A stretch of DNA of 64,000 bases from contig CM065182.1 of the NCBI GenBank assembly GCA_033026295.1, positions 8,928,001-8,992,000 on the forward strand. Reading direction: 5' to 3'. The first letter of the stretch is position 1. Each line of letters starts with the position of its first letter. Below, one piece after another: positions 35,901 to 49,400 of the stretch. The translations under genes were made by a program, and so were the position numbers. The notes under the pieces are model-generated. The model saw nothing but the letters and a program-made list of their open reading frames with translations. It had not been told where the DNA came from and ran no database searches. Source of the stretch: Channa striata (lineage: Eukaryota > Chordata > Actinopteri > Anabantiformes > Channidae).

Positions 35901-38900
35901 TCACTCACTGGAGGCTGCAACTTCCTGTGGGAGGCGAACAGTCGCGTCTTCGCTTCGTTATCAAAAACTTTATTATTATTATAATAATTATTATTTTGTC
36001 GGGTGAGGACATTCGAAAGTTAGTGCACGTCTCCACCCACGTGGTCCTGAATCCAAAGCTCGCAGGCTGCTCGTCTCATCCGGGCAAAGAGCGACGCGCC
36101 CTAATTTACGCCAGGGTCAAACCGCGCAGATTGTGCAGGGGCGGAACTAGTAAGGCTGGAATATACTGGCACAAAAAATTAAAAAAATAATAAAAGTTTT
36201 ACACTCAGAGTGAAAAATGTTTTCAGATAAAATATTAAGTGTTCAGTGTAAGAAATACAAAAAAATATAACTTATGTATTTAATGTGGGCAGCATGCTGG
36301 TGGACTGGGTAGTGCTGCATCACACAGCTAGATGCACCCCATAATATAATAATATTAATAAACAAATGATAAAAAAACTGGTGGGGGAAGGTAAAACCCA
36401 TTTGATAAAAAGAAATAAAATAAACAAATAAAAAATCTAATGCCACAAAAAACGTAAATAATTTTGCATCCACCACCTTGTCTCTTTTTGCAGGTGGAGG
36501 CCCTGCCCCTGATATTATGTAAAAAAAAACAGTATTTTATTATGTAGATTTGAAAACTAGGCTATCATACGTTTGATGTAAGCAACTTATTTATCTATGT
36601 TCACTTTAAGTGTCTACTACATATTGACACAAACACAGGATCAAGCGTGGATGCTGGATCAACAAGTCGTCAAACACAGGCAAATATGAACATGGCATTG
36701 CCGACACATTTCATCATTTGTCTTCTACAGTCTCTTTAAAGTGAGAGTCAGGTCTCTGCACGTCTGTGTGAGAGTGAGTGTGTCTCTTGGACAAATGTTC
36801 TCTAAACAAACAGCCAGGAAACGCCTCAATCGCATATAGGCTTAGCCCGATAATGGAAACGGCTCCAAGGCTTGTCACATTATGACAAAGAGAAAACACA
36901 AGAGTAGCATGATAACTAAAATAATTGGTCTGAAGTTGAACATTGCAGTGGAAAGAAGAAAGGACCTCAATATGTTTACCTAACCGCAAAATGCTTTACA
37001 GAATATGAATAAAAAAATCTTTCACACTCAAACTGTTTATATGTTTGTAAACATAATAAACCATACAATGTAACCGCAAAACCCATAGCAGCTGAACTTT
37101 CCAGACTTCCAGCAGAAGCCCATAAAGTGTTGACATATGATGGACGTGATTCTCTGGGAGGGTGAAGCCAATTACACCATCACTGTCTGATTTCAGGAAT
37201 AAACAATGAGTTGGCCCATTGTGGCCTCTCTCCCCGGGCTTATCAAAGCCATTATGCTCTCACTATGAATAAACTCTGCCCACCACCATCTCCTGAATAT
37301 TAATTTCGCTGAACAATTTTGGTCTACAATGCACGGCATAGGAAATTATCTCACATTGTTTAATAAAGAGTGCCCTAGAAACCCTGTTTCCCGTAAGGTT
37401 TATTAATTATCACATGACGGTTTGACACAATTATGTTCTTATTTAGAAAAGGTTCATAAGTAACATTGACTTACAAAATATAAAAATAACTTGCACACAA
37501 TTTAGTTCTTAGGATTTAAAACTTATACGACTCTTTTAAACAAGATTACTTATATTATATATAAACTTATATTCCTTTTTTGTTAAACAGTTGCTGCAGG
37601 AAACTAAAGAAGGATATTTCTGTAAAGGTGAGTCATTTTGATATATTTTCTCCCAGCTGCAGTTGTACTTTGGATTTTTTTAATACTAATATATTGTTCT
37701 TGTCATTAAAGCATTTATAATAAATGATTCCTTAAAAGTAGAATTGCATTTAGATCAAAACTTTTAATGAGGCACACGTCTAAATAGTAAATTCAAAGAC
37801 GTGGTCAAGAAATAAAGTCAAGACAAAGTCTTCAGAAGTGAATTATTCGCACCTGCGAAATTTCAGTTGGCACAAACCTGCATGCAATTATTGCAATGAC
37901 TTATACATTGAAAAACATTATATGTATATATATATATATATAAAAACTAATGCACATTCAAAAAACTATAAACACATTCTTGCTTGTGTGACAAAAATAG
38001 AGACTTAAAAAATACCAGATAAACATAGATAAGCTAGGTCTTCATGAACATCATCAATTATATTGAAATCAGTACTTGCAATGCGAGACTATCATTCTCA
38101 GAGAAGCCAAAATGCAAATATAGAAAACAATCAAAAAGGAAAATTCACTAAATTTCAAGCAATAGAAATAAAATTAAAAATAACATTCACGATGAAGTGA
38201 AATATTATAAAAACTGACAACCTCCCTACAATGATTGAAACGCTTGAAAGATAATCTAAACCAGCACAAGTAGGACTCTCAAAGTGACCCAATTTACAGA
38301 CACACAATGTAGTTGACCACAGGGAGACGTCGGCACATCTAGTATGTAGGTAAAAAGCCAGACTGGAAAGGATCCGGCGCACATCTAGTTTCCTTCTAAA
38401 CCTACTCTTAAAAACAAAACCGTATCACAAATAGTATCGTTACCTTGCTACCGAATCGGTTTAACATGTATAATATTAAAAGGTAATTATTACAAATATA
38501 TATAAAGAGTGCAAATAAATCTTAAAATCATGCAACCTTGAAATATTTAGAGCTAGCAGGTAGGAGTTGAAGTCAAAGTATTTTGGTTCTGACACATCCT
38601 GAGCTAGAAGATCATTTTGGTCCACTTCATGTGATAACAGGTGATCTTACATTCAGCTAAGTCACAAGAGAATCAAAGAGGACATCAAAGTAGTCCATAA
38701 GCTCTTTGTCCATTGTCAATTATCTATTCAAGTAAAATGTTTTACATCCCCCACAGGCATGAAAAGATCCCGTCCTCTCAGGCTGTGATGGATATCATTC
38801 TCAGCAAATTGTTTCCCTTCCCAAGAAAAATGAAGATCGCTCAAAATCTGCATGGGGAAAAAAAAGCTTGGGTTCCTAGAATCAGGATACAAAATACTTG

Positions 38901-39579
38901 CTCGTGTCTTTGAAGAACGATCACAAATTAAAGAATATTTGACCTTTTGATCCGAAGCAGAGTTATTTTATCAGGTGTGGCCTAGACAGATGTCTTCATA
39001 GTGATATCCAGGAGCATTCAGGTGGGTCTATAGCTGGGCAAATAAACTTGCATGTACAGCAATAACAGAAACAACAATATAAGCTAATCGTATTTTTTAT
39101 GTGTTTATGATAATAAATGATCCAAAACATATGACTGAAATGCAACTTTCTATAGTTGTTTATGTAAAAGCTACCAAAAAAATCCAATGCCATATTGAGA
39201 TCTCCTCCAACCTGTGACTGTTTTTTCATTTTATAATATTTTCTTTGGAGCTTCAAAGTTTAAAAGTGAGTTAGACACCAGTGTCAATATAACATTAAAA
39301 AGTCTGTAAAATGCCCATTTGAGTGTTTCGGTTGCCAAGTTATTTACTCACTTGGAAAACAAAAGATGAAGCACTGACACTACTCAGCTTATTTTCAGCA
39401 TTTGGTACTGCAGTCTTGCCACTGGTATTCTCATTGGAGGCATGTGTGGGTGTATTCAATCCAATCTAAAAATGAAAAAAAAAAAAAAAACTTACACATT
39501 CTCAATATTCACATTCAGAAAGGCATCCAAGAGTTTGGTCCAGCCTGAAGCTAAACAATAAGAAAAAATGGGTGTAGGT
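35901..39579. other. Intergenic stretch between rab38 promoter and grm5 stop codon
   Basis: The right part is presumably the grm5 3' UTR (minus strand). No ctsc gene, which separates RAB38 from GRM5 in human, is visible. AT-rich runs and a short (TA)n at 37925-37940 are present. Segment 37141-37420 stands out as non-repetitive, with several ATTAAT/TTAATTA-type motifs. Confidence 0.5.
37141..37420. promoter_or_regulatory. Candidate conserved noncoding element
   Basis: About 280 bases of balanced, non-repetitive, non-coding sequence inside very AT-rich DNA. It contains ctgaatattaatttcgc, ttattaattatcac and ttatcaaagcc, motifs like homeodomain and TCF sites typical of vertebrate enhancers. This is judged by eye; conservation was not tested. 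Confidence 0.25.
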
Positions 39580-40480
39580 TTAGAGAGACGAGGAGCTCTG
39601 GCTGTAGTGTCTCAGTAGCAGCTGGTCATATTCAGCCTCAGAGGCTGGGGACAGCGAGGTGGGTGAGCTGTCATTGGAGCTCAGAGACGAATCTCTAAAA
39701 GGAGAGGGAGGTGTCAGAGCCACCAGCTCCTCCATATCCTTGGCTCGTCTGCTGCTTACGCAAGTCCCAGCCAGGTGTTCGTAAATCTTACCCGCCGGTC
39801 GATTTTCGCAGAAACTGGACACAGCTGCGACCTCCGCGTACGTGGTGACAATGGAAGGGGGCGGTCTGCTCCTGGAGGTGAGGTACTGGGGTGGGCAAGG
39901 CGGAGCCTCCGCAGCTGCAGGCCGGGCCATGGTGGCAGTGGGGCTGATGGTCGGTCCCCCGGGCAGCATCATGGTGTTCAGCTCGCTGATGTTGGCAGTG
40001 AACCTGTTAACCACACAGCTGATTTGGTCCATGATGGTGGTGCCCTGAGTCTGGCTCCCAATCATCCCTATGCCGATGTCGCCCACACCAATGATGCTGG
40101 TGTCCCCACCGTCCATCGCCATGCTGTTGTCCCCAGCTCTTTTTCTGACCCCAGCAGGGTGCTCAGGTACGTAGGTGGGCAAGGCTTGTGCCTCGTCTCC
40201 ATCTTCTCCTCTCTGGAGATCCCTCACTTTCCCTGCGTGCTGGCTGACGGTGGGCAGAGGCGACTGAGCAGGTGAGCAGCTGAAGGCCTCAGACACCTGC
40301 CCTTCTTCATACTCTCCTTTGACACCAGGCGCATCTCCTCCTTTAGAGAAAGGTTTGATGATGGCCGTCTGATTCGCTTCCATCGGATCCTTCTTTTTGA
40401 CGTGGAATGACATCCTCTTCCACAGGTTAGGCCTGTAGCTGCGCTCACTCTGCGCCCAAGTCACAGATTTCCCATTGGAA
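39580..40480 (-). CDS. grm5: grm5 C-terminal tail exon with Homer ligand and PDZ ligand
   Basis: Encodes SSNGKSVTWAQSERS at the splice junction, a serine/proline-rich tail, the conserved VVNRFTANISELNTMML segment, the Homer EVH1 ligand TPPSPFRD (PPxxF) and the terminus HYSQSSSSL, a class I PDZ ligand. It links the receptor to Homer/Shank scaffolds. The upstream exon joins directly to SSNGKSV; I did not identify the extra cassette that distinguishes the mammalian longer isoform. Confidence 0.93.
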
Positions 40481-43400
40481 CTGAAAAACATGACAGAAAC
40501 AGGGAAGCATAAAATGTGAAATGCGAACGATCTAGGTGCAGCATGTTTGCCCTGCAAGTGATGTGTGTCCGTAATAATGGAAGGTCACGCTGAGAAAAGA
40601 AGCCCATCCATCCACCTCCATCCACGTTCCTCTTGTAATCTTTGTACCATCCCCCATTCTATCCATGCTTTCTGTGTAATGTTACATCTCTCTCTCTCTC
40701 TTTTCCATCCTTTATCTTCCCTGGAAAGAGAAATCCTTAAAGGCAGTGGGTCTCCTGTGGGACCACCTAACCCAAATGAGGTTGTCTTTTTTTCAGCTGG
40801 GGGGAGCAGTTTTTTTTCTAGCTCCACATTCAGCTGTAGATCCAGCTCTGACTTACCACAGAACACAAAGACATGTAGTGTGCTCATGATGATATCTCAG
40901 CAGAGATTTATCTCTACCCCACAAAACAATAAGGTACATATATGCCCTGTCTCTTCCTGCCTGCACAGGTCTTCCAGAGCTAATTTATTCCAGTAATTCC
41001 ATTCCAGCGTAAGTGTTGGTGCCTCGTTTACCTGATGTTGTCCTGTGCTGAACCTCGACGTCGAAACAAGTTGGCCATGCTGCTGGACGACTTGCCAGAC
41101 TTGGCAGCTTTCTTGGCATCACCCACATGCATGCGAACCACTGTGGATGTTGTGAAAGCACTACGGACATTTTTCTCAGGCTTGGCAAGCATGATGTAAA
41201 CCTGACCAGGAATATGAACAACAAATAGGGATGCAGTTAGGAGGGGCACAAAAAATTCTATCAAAAAGAGAGCATTGAATGTTTTTTAATGCAGGATTGT
41301 AAAAAAAATGCACATTTTTATTTCTTACCTTTGGGACGAACATGCAACAGAGAGCCACTGTGGCACTGAGGCTGACACTGAAACACATCGTTATGATCTT
41401 GTAATTGGAGCCAAAGTAAATAGGAACAAAGGCCAGCCAGATGATACAGGTGGTGTACATGGTAAATGCAATATACTTGGCCTCATTAAAATTCGCTGGT
41501 ACATTACGAGTCTGCAAGAGAAAACGGAGAATAGAATTTCTAAATCAGTGTCAGTATAATAGGAAATAACAGCATACATGAAAAAAAAGGTCTTGTGCCA
41601 AGACATAGATATATACATCGAACCAGGGGATCCATCTGTTTTATTATAGGCTGTTATGCTTAGTACCTTGAAGGCATAGAAAGTGCAGCTGAGAATGAGC
41701 AGCCCATTGTAGCCCAGCGGTGCCACCACCCCCAGAGTGGTCAGATTACAGATCAAGTGCACCTCACGGATACTGGGGTAGTCATAGATCACCTGAGGGG
41801 AAAAACAGATGGAGAGAGGTCGCTTTCATTGCGCACGTAAATGCAAAACGAACATCCCTCGCATTAACGGTGCACACACCTGCGGTGGTTCTATGACGAG
41901 AAGTGCCACAATAATCCCCAGCTGCAGCAGGATGAGTATGAAGGCGATGACCAATTGTGCGCAGGCGGACATAAAGCGAGGTTTCTTGGTGCAGATCTTC
42001 TTCTTGCTGCCTGCCAGGATCCGCGCTATACGGTTGGTCTGGATCAAAATTAGATCAAACGGTTGTGCAGGCTTCACTTGCATCAACTATAGATTATGCT
42101 GCTCGCATTGATTCATAGCAAAAAAAATACTTCCTTCTGCTTCCAGATCTTAAACATCAACCTCAGCCCACACACAGATCCCCAACTTCTACCACACTTC
42201 ACTTCACAATTGGCAAGCATCCAATCTTTGCAGGTATCGCTTTTACTTCTGCCCTTTATCACTGAGATGCCCTGCAATCTACGCTAAAAAACATAAGTAG
42301 GTCATCATTAGCAGATAGGTTGTCTGGGATTGAAGAAAAGTTGTCACCTGTTTAGATTTAGTCTCATTAGGTGTCAGTTTGTATTTCCAAATGCTCCAAC
42401 ATACAGAAAACAGAATACTGCACAGTTCTAAATATGTCTCCTTTTGATCTTCACCTCCTACATAAGGGATTATTAACAGCTTTCATCACTGTACATTTCA
42501 CAGCTTTGTTCTGCTGACTTCTGAACGATGATCACAACATCTTCTTTCACATGTAAGTATGCCCAAAAATAGAAAAGCGAATTGAATTTTGAAGCCTTTA
42601 AAGAGAGGGCGCATCGATAACTGTTCAGCTTGTGCAATAGTAACTGAGAGATCGTAATGGAAATGCTGATGATAATCTCACTGGAAATGAAACCTGATTA
42701 TAACCTATAGTATGTGATCTGTGCATATTTGTTCCTCTGACTCCTGCCGACAGGACAGAAAAGAAAGTACCTTGGTGACCAGAGCAGAGTAGCTCATGGC
42801 AGGGGACAGGCCGATTCCCAGCCGCTGCAGGTAGCAGTAGACTATGTGAGGCTTGGCGATGAGGCTGAAGGTACACAGGTAGCCCAGACATATTCCAGCC
42901 AGGATGATGTAGCAAAGCTCCCGACTCGATGACTTGACCACGGGAGTGTCCCAAAACCTGGACCAAGCAAATTATATCTGCTGAAAGACGGTTGGAGCAG
43001 TACAGAGATTGTTTAAACGTCACCCATGGTTTCAATAAAAATGGTCTCGATGAAGAACTGTGTGTTTTTAATATTAATTTAACACCGTGTGTGGATGTTT
43101 GTGGATGCAATAGCATTTACTACTTTATTGACACAAATTGTGCTACCCTTGACACATTTCTATATTTCTATATTTCTATATTTATTTTTTTGTATCGGCA
43201 CAGCAAGTAAAAACACAGGCTTTAATTACTTGATAAAGACCGAAGTAACAAAAAGTGTAGACAACAGGCCCAGACAGGCAAAGACCACTGCGGCGATGGG
43301 CTCCGGATCCCCCCAACGCACATATTGCACCGGGATTGGCTCACAACCTTGAGGATGCAAAGAGATTGTGAGACATAAGAAAGCGAGAATGGAAAAGCGA

Positions 43401-46400
43401 CATTTTGATCTGATATTGACTCATACTGCCTATAAACAACTACACAATGTTAATATACATTTTACCCCATGATAATATGAGACTAATGTATGAGACATGA
43501 ATCAAACTGGTACTGCATGAAAAATAAAAGGGCTCTGTGAAGGAGGAGAGAGAAAGCGGCAGCAATGATAAAAGGATAAAGACAATGCTGCTCTCCTATA
43601 GAGGATGCTCATAAAGGCCTGGCTTTATGTGCACATAAAGTATTCACACTGCATTTTGGTAAACATTAAGGAAGACGTTTCAATTTTGTTAACTTTGCAC
43701 TTAAGAAATGTAAGCTTGAGTAAATCCTATTTTCTGGCCAGGATCCGAAGTCTCTTGGTATTCGAGCAGCACATGTGTATTTTTTGCGTTGATTTCTCTC
43801 CACTAGCGAGTGACTCGTAATTCAGAGCGTTACTGGTCTGTCTGCTAAGTAAGACGATCCGTATGTGACACAGATTTGTGGCTCTACTGGCCCGGTTGGA
43901 AGTCGTGTATGTGTTAGCATCAGAGACAAAGTGTGTTTACCAGTGAGGTCATCTGTAGGCCAGGAGCCGAGGAGACAGGCTCGACAAGTGTACTCATCGA
44001 ACACATACTCATTGTCCTTGCAGGGGGTACAGGTCCAACAGCAGCTTACCTCTCCTTTACGGATCACCTGGAGACACACACACACACACACACACAAACA
44101 CACAGATGTGCACACACACATTTTTCGACATTAAAGGGCGAAAAGGTCTCAAAGCTCCAATGGCACTTTGCTGTAGCCAATCTTACACTCCGACTGCCCT
44201 GCAGGGCAAAGAAATGAGGATTTCTTCACCAGGGGATCAAGAGCAGAAAAGCGTGTGTGTGTAGAGCCTCACTCCTAAAGAAAATGGCTGAGTATGGAGG
44301 TACAGATAATAATAAAAGAAGGTAACGCATGTGGTGGCACGGTGGGTTAGTGGTTAGCTGCTTCATATAATGGTAACATTTACTAAACTGTTCGTTAACA
44401 AAATTACTATACTTTAACTTTGAGTGTATTTGACAGCTACAGATTCAGATTCCAAAAATATATCATGAGATTTTAAATATGATTCATTATCAGTATAAAA
44501 ACCAATACATAACCAGTGGTATGTAAGGATCGGCTCCAAAGCCCAGACAGAATACTTTGACCTGGATTGTGAGCAAATTTTCACCTAAAGGTCCATTAAA
44601 GTCAACTTTAAGTCAAATTTACTTAAGTATAGTTGTGAATGTGTAAAGGATTTGAATGCTGCTTTCATCTGTGGTAATAACCAGGCTTTACAGAGGGATG
44701 AAATAAGAAGCAGTTGGAGTGAGCAGAAAAGTCTGTGAGAAATGTTTTTTCCAACCGATTGCGCTTCGAATAGGAAACTGTGGGCAGGTCAAAGAGAGTC
44801 AAGCAGCTGGTAGAGTCAAAGCTAGATACGTGGATGGGAGTGTAAGGCCTGAAGGTATGGCGATCTCTGCATGACCTTATACATGAGGCTGGAGGTTTCA
44901 ACTCCCCAGCAAAGCAACTTCACAGCGAGTCAGTGTACTGCAGCATGTGTAGGAAGGAATTCATGTTGTAAACTTCGGGGACGATAAAGAGGAGGCAGAT
45001 TGCAGAGTTCGCCATCATTTGGAGAAGTTGGAGGGAGTTAGAAAACCCAGATGGGAGATGATAAAGACCTAAACAAAAAGCTTCGTTGAATCCCTGGTGA
45101 GACCCTTGAACAACGGATTGGACCGATTTTGTGGAGCTGTGGGATCAATTTAAGACTGTAGTGGGGTCTACGTTGGATTTGTTCCTCACTAAAACAATGA
45201 TGTACAGTATGTTCTAGTCTATACTGGAGAATAAAAGCATGGAACTATATATTTTAGTTGGACATAGCTGACATCTGCTTATAGTAGCAAAATGTATTTT
45301 ACATAATATGCAGTATAGCGGTATAATGTAGACATCCTGAAGACAACAGCGTTAAATGTCTGCATGCTTGGATGGTTAATACCTTGATTTGCGCCTTCTG
45401 GCAGGGCTCAGAGCAGACCGACTGGATGACGTCGCTGTTGTTGCTCCAGATTTCTTCATCGTTCATCTTTAGGCCTCTCTGGTCCCAGCTTCCCACGTGG
45501 ATGTAAGCGTACTCGTCCTCGCCAATGTGCTTGAAGTTCATGATTTCATACCTGAGGAACATTTACCGTATGCGTGACAGTTTCCTTCTGCCTTCAAATT
45601 TTCCTCAATTTCTTTCTCCAGTGCTTCATGACTCTTACCTGCCAGGTGAATCTCCATTCTGGTCAAAGAGAATGGTCTCCCCGGACACTCCAGTAAAGTT
45701 GGTTTTCATTAGGAATTCCAGCAGCTTGCGTCCATCTATGGGCCGCATGGCTTCACACAAACCCTTAGGAAGAGGAAACACTATCTATGCTGTTATACGC
45801 CCAATATGAAAGCACGCAAAAATGAACACTCTTAATTATTGTACCTTATATCCTGGACATACTGCTTGCTGCATGGCATGGAGGCCATAAGCCATAGAAT
45901 AGATAGCGTTTATGACAAAACCCATCTTGGTGTCTTGGGCGTATTGATGGCGTAGAGACTCTCTCCCTGTGGAGAACAGAAGCCTGCTCACAAGAAGAAA
46001 ACCAATTCTGTAACTACTAAAACCTGAACTGAGAGTGAAAATGTCTGAATTTGGACGCAGGCTGGATGGGCATTGGAAAGTTTACATGGAGGTTTGTGAA
46101 ACGTGAAGGCTGACATGTACTGACATGTGCAGGTGCGGTTGAATATGGTGTTCTCTTGCGGATGTCCCCTCAGCCTGCACTGGAAGCGGTGCTGCCAGAA
46201 CTCGGGGAACCACGGGTTCCTCAGGTTGGCGTCAGGCTTCAGGTTCAGATAATAGTCGTCGAACCAAGTCACATACGCCGACTTTAACTTTATCGTGATT
46301 CCACCGGCCGCCTCCTTTTGGTAGCCATCAGTCACATCGTACCTGTCTGCCCAGCCATCACTAGGCAGGAGGAGAAGGAAGGGAAACACAAAAATTACAA

Positions 46401-49400
46401 CCGATAGATTAAATTTCCTTTTAAGATATGAGATATGTAGAGGCATAAATGTGGTTAATCCCATAACAGTACATCCACAGTACGCAGTTGTGTTTTTCTT
46501 GGTAGATCAGCTTTATAAAAAGAAACCATTGTGCTTATGCCATTTTAGCATCTTGGTGACGGTTGCTCACTATTGCAGCCCACACAAGGATTTGACTGTT
46601 TAGACAGCGATGTCACCTCAGCAAGACTTCTGGAAATCTACTTGTTGTCTATTATCTGAAAGCTACACCCGGCAAACCTGACACAAAGCAGGAGAGACGA
46701 ATAATGAAAGGACCAAACCTGCAGTACAAGGTATCTCTCTTGTTAACATGTACTCGTGTTTGTTACAGACCAGGGAAACATTCAGAACACCGGCAGATGA
46801 GCTTCACCTGAGAACAGAATTTCTTTTACTGTCAGTGCAGGTGAGCAAACCTATGAATTCAGCGCAGATGTCAGAGGTGATGAATGTAACAAAAAGGTCA
46901 CGGATTTGATGCAGAAGAACATTTGTTTTTACTACATGAGATTAGGGGATAATCTGAAGGTGCAGTTGGAACAGACTGAAGAGGACACGTGATACCCTGA
47001 AAGATGAACCCAACGACTGCTCTGAAGACACGTAAAGCGAAGTGAAATGACTCAGACGTACCGACGCAAGACTCGCTGCCGGATAAAAATAAAACACATT
47101 TGCTCACATGTACAAGTTGAACAGTGTGAAGGTTTTATTATTAATATTATGGAACAACAACTTGTAATGAACCTCTGGGGACGAAAGATTAATGGTGCTG
47201 GGAGGAGTTTGCTGGTTGGGATAGAGCGGCTTGCTATTTCTATACACTGGGCCGATTTGGTTTTGGACGCTGCTGTATTTTGGATGTATTACTTCCATAG
47301 TCACACGCTGGAACTTTGTTTGCAAAGTTTACGTCTCCCTCCTGATTAATTAGATCTCCGTAGGCTCTTATCTGTGAAGTCCACTGAGACACTTCTGATG
47401 AAGAGCATATTGATTTCCTGGACTTGTACAAATTTAGGAACGAATACGTCACTTCGGATAGCGAGCCCCACATCGGTAAAGCATTTTGTACGTGTGAATC
47501 AAACTATTCATGCATTTTTAATTTGGCCAAACTCAGAGCGTATATTATTTTTTAATTAGGAAATTTTGCTAAGGCGATTTGTTTTATTAAAAAGACAATT
47601 TGGTTACAAAAAGATACCTGATGCTCATTAAACTTTAAACATCAGACATAACCCACCAGACTGCCGTGCTGGCAGATGTATCTGATCTGATACAATCCTG
47701 TGGGCTTGGACTCAACAATCTCGTCAATGAGCGGTTGGAAAAGACCTCTACTGTATCTATTAATATTTCTCCCTCCCTCACGCAGGATTGATTGCACCTC
47801 CACATGTGCATGCATGTAAACGCGAGCGCTGACACAAACACGTGCACTCGTCTCCTTCTAACTGACAACAAAAAAGAAAAAAGTCGTTTTGCAAACTTTG
47901 CTAAGCAAGCAGGAGTTATACAACAGCCGTGTGGGTGGTGATTTTTATGATGCCTGGTTCTCTGGGTGAGGTAGGAGATCATTTTATAACACATCCTTAG
48001 AGAAGCGAGCACAGAAATGGTACACTGGCATGAAAAAGGCTGGAATGGATATGAAAAGCATGGAGGGCTTTGACTCTAGATAGTTTGAATCACTCTCAAA
48101 CGAGAGCTCTGAAACCCACACAGCGACCCGGGAGGGCAATATGCTGTGCACACACCACCTACAAGCCCGAAGACACACACACGGTGGTCTTATTCACCTC
48201 GTATAGCACAATGCTGGTCAACTTTCCAGCCAGACCTTTTCTGAGAGGACACTTTAGATCTGAATAATGGCACAAACCTGAGGATGAAAAGGCGCCTATT
48301 TCTAAAATTAAACTGAATATGAAAAAAAGTCATGTAAAAAAGAAAAAAAAATGTGACATGGCCATGTAAAGAGAGGAGAGGAAAAACACCCTCACACTTG
48401 AAGCAACCTTGGGTTTCTGAGTTTCTGGTTCAATCAGGTGTTGGACACAAATGGCAATAATTGCAGATTGTAGTCCAATGGACAATAATATACTTTACTA
48501 ACACAGCATCAAAGTGGTTGGTTGGAGAAATGCCATATTGTACGGTATGTCATGTCTGTTAAAAATAACTATACACTGAAATTGCCAACAACAGCAAATT
48601 ATAACAGTAACTAAAACTGTTGTGGTCCACGTACTGTAAGGAAGGTGGACAGTGTGAAGAAAGACCGTAGACTTGAACTAAACTAACTGTGATAGAAATT
48701 GCACAATGTGCAAAACAAAGCTGTTGAGTCATTAACGCCACCAGTGTTTCAATAGACGTGTGACGCACGGAAATTACTGGGACGTTAGAAACAGGTTGAA
48801 TATGTTGAACTGAAGTCCATTTCACTTTAATACATGGAATGCATTCAGTAATTGGTAAGATATCCAGCACGGTGCAAACTGGCCGTGCTTAAAGTTATGC
48901 CACTAATGTCGCTGAAAACAGAGAGGGACTGTGCACCATATTAACTCTATAGCGTTCTTGTGATGTATCTAAAAATTCACGCATTCATTGAATTCTGCAC
49001 AAACGAGCTGCACAAGGCTGGCTGCAGCTTGGATACAACAGTTCAAAATAGGCTTAAGCAGCGCTGGCAACGAAAGAAATCAAAAACGAAAAAAAAAAAA
49101 ACAAAAGAGAAGAAAAAAATAAGACATGATCTGCTCCTTCAGTCTCCCTCTTTCTATAAATGGAATCTGAGCATGTGTGCACTGCATATATCCACAGACC
49201 TGGTGACAAATCCTCTCCAACGAACGAGGATGAGAAAGGTGATAACGCCAACAAAGGGAGGGTCAAGAACACGTTGATAAAGAAGGACAGATTTTGAAAG
49301 CATGTGCATCACAAGAGACGTGAGTTTGGCACGAAAAGCACGTTTACGCTGAAAACGTAGTAGCGAGGAGATCTGTTGGGTGATGTGGATGATGGAGTGT

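Noticed and set aside
35577..36190. Plus-strand open frames over the rab38 first exon and promoter
   Set aside because: They result from high CpG content antisense to a real exon, with no domain or splice support.
39775..40275. 166-codon plus-strand open frame over the grm5 tail exon
   Set aside because: Shadow of the proline/serine-rich grm5 tail, whose sense frame ends with conserved Homer and PDZ motifs.
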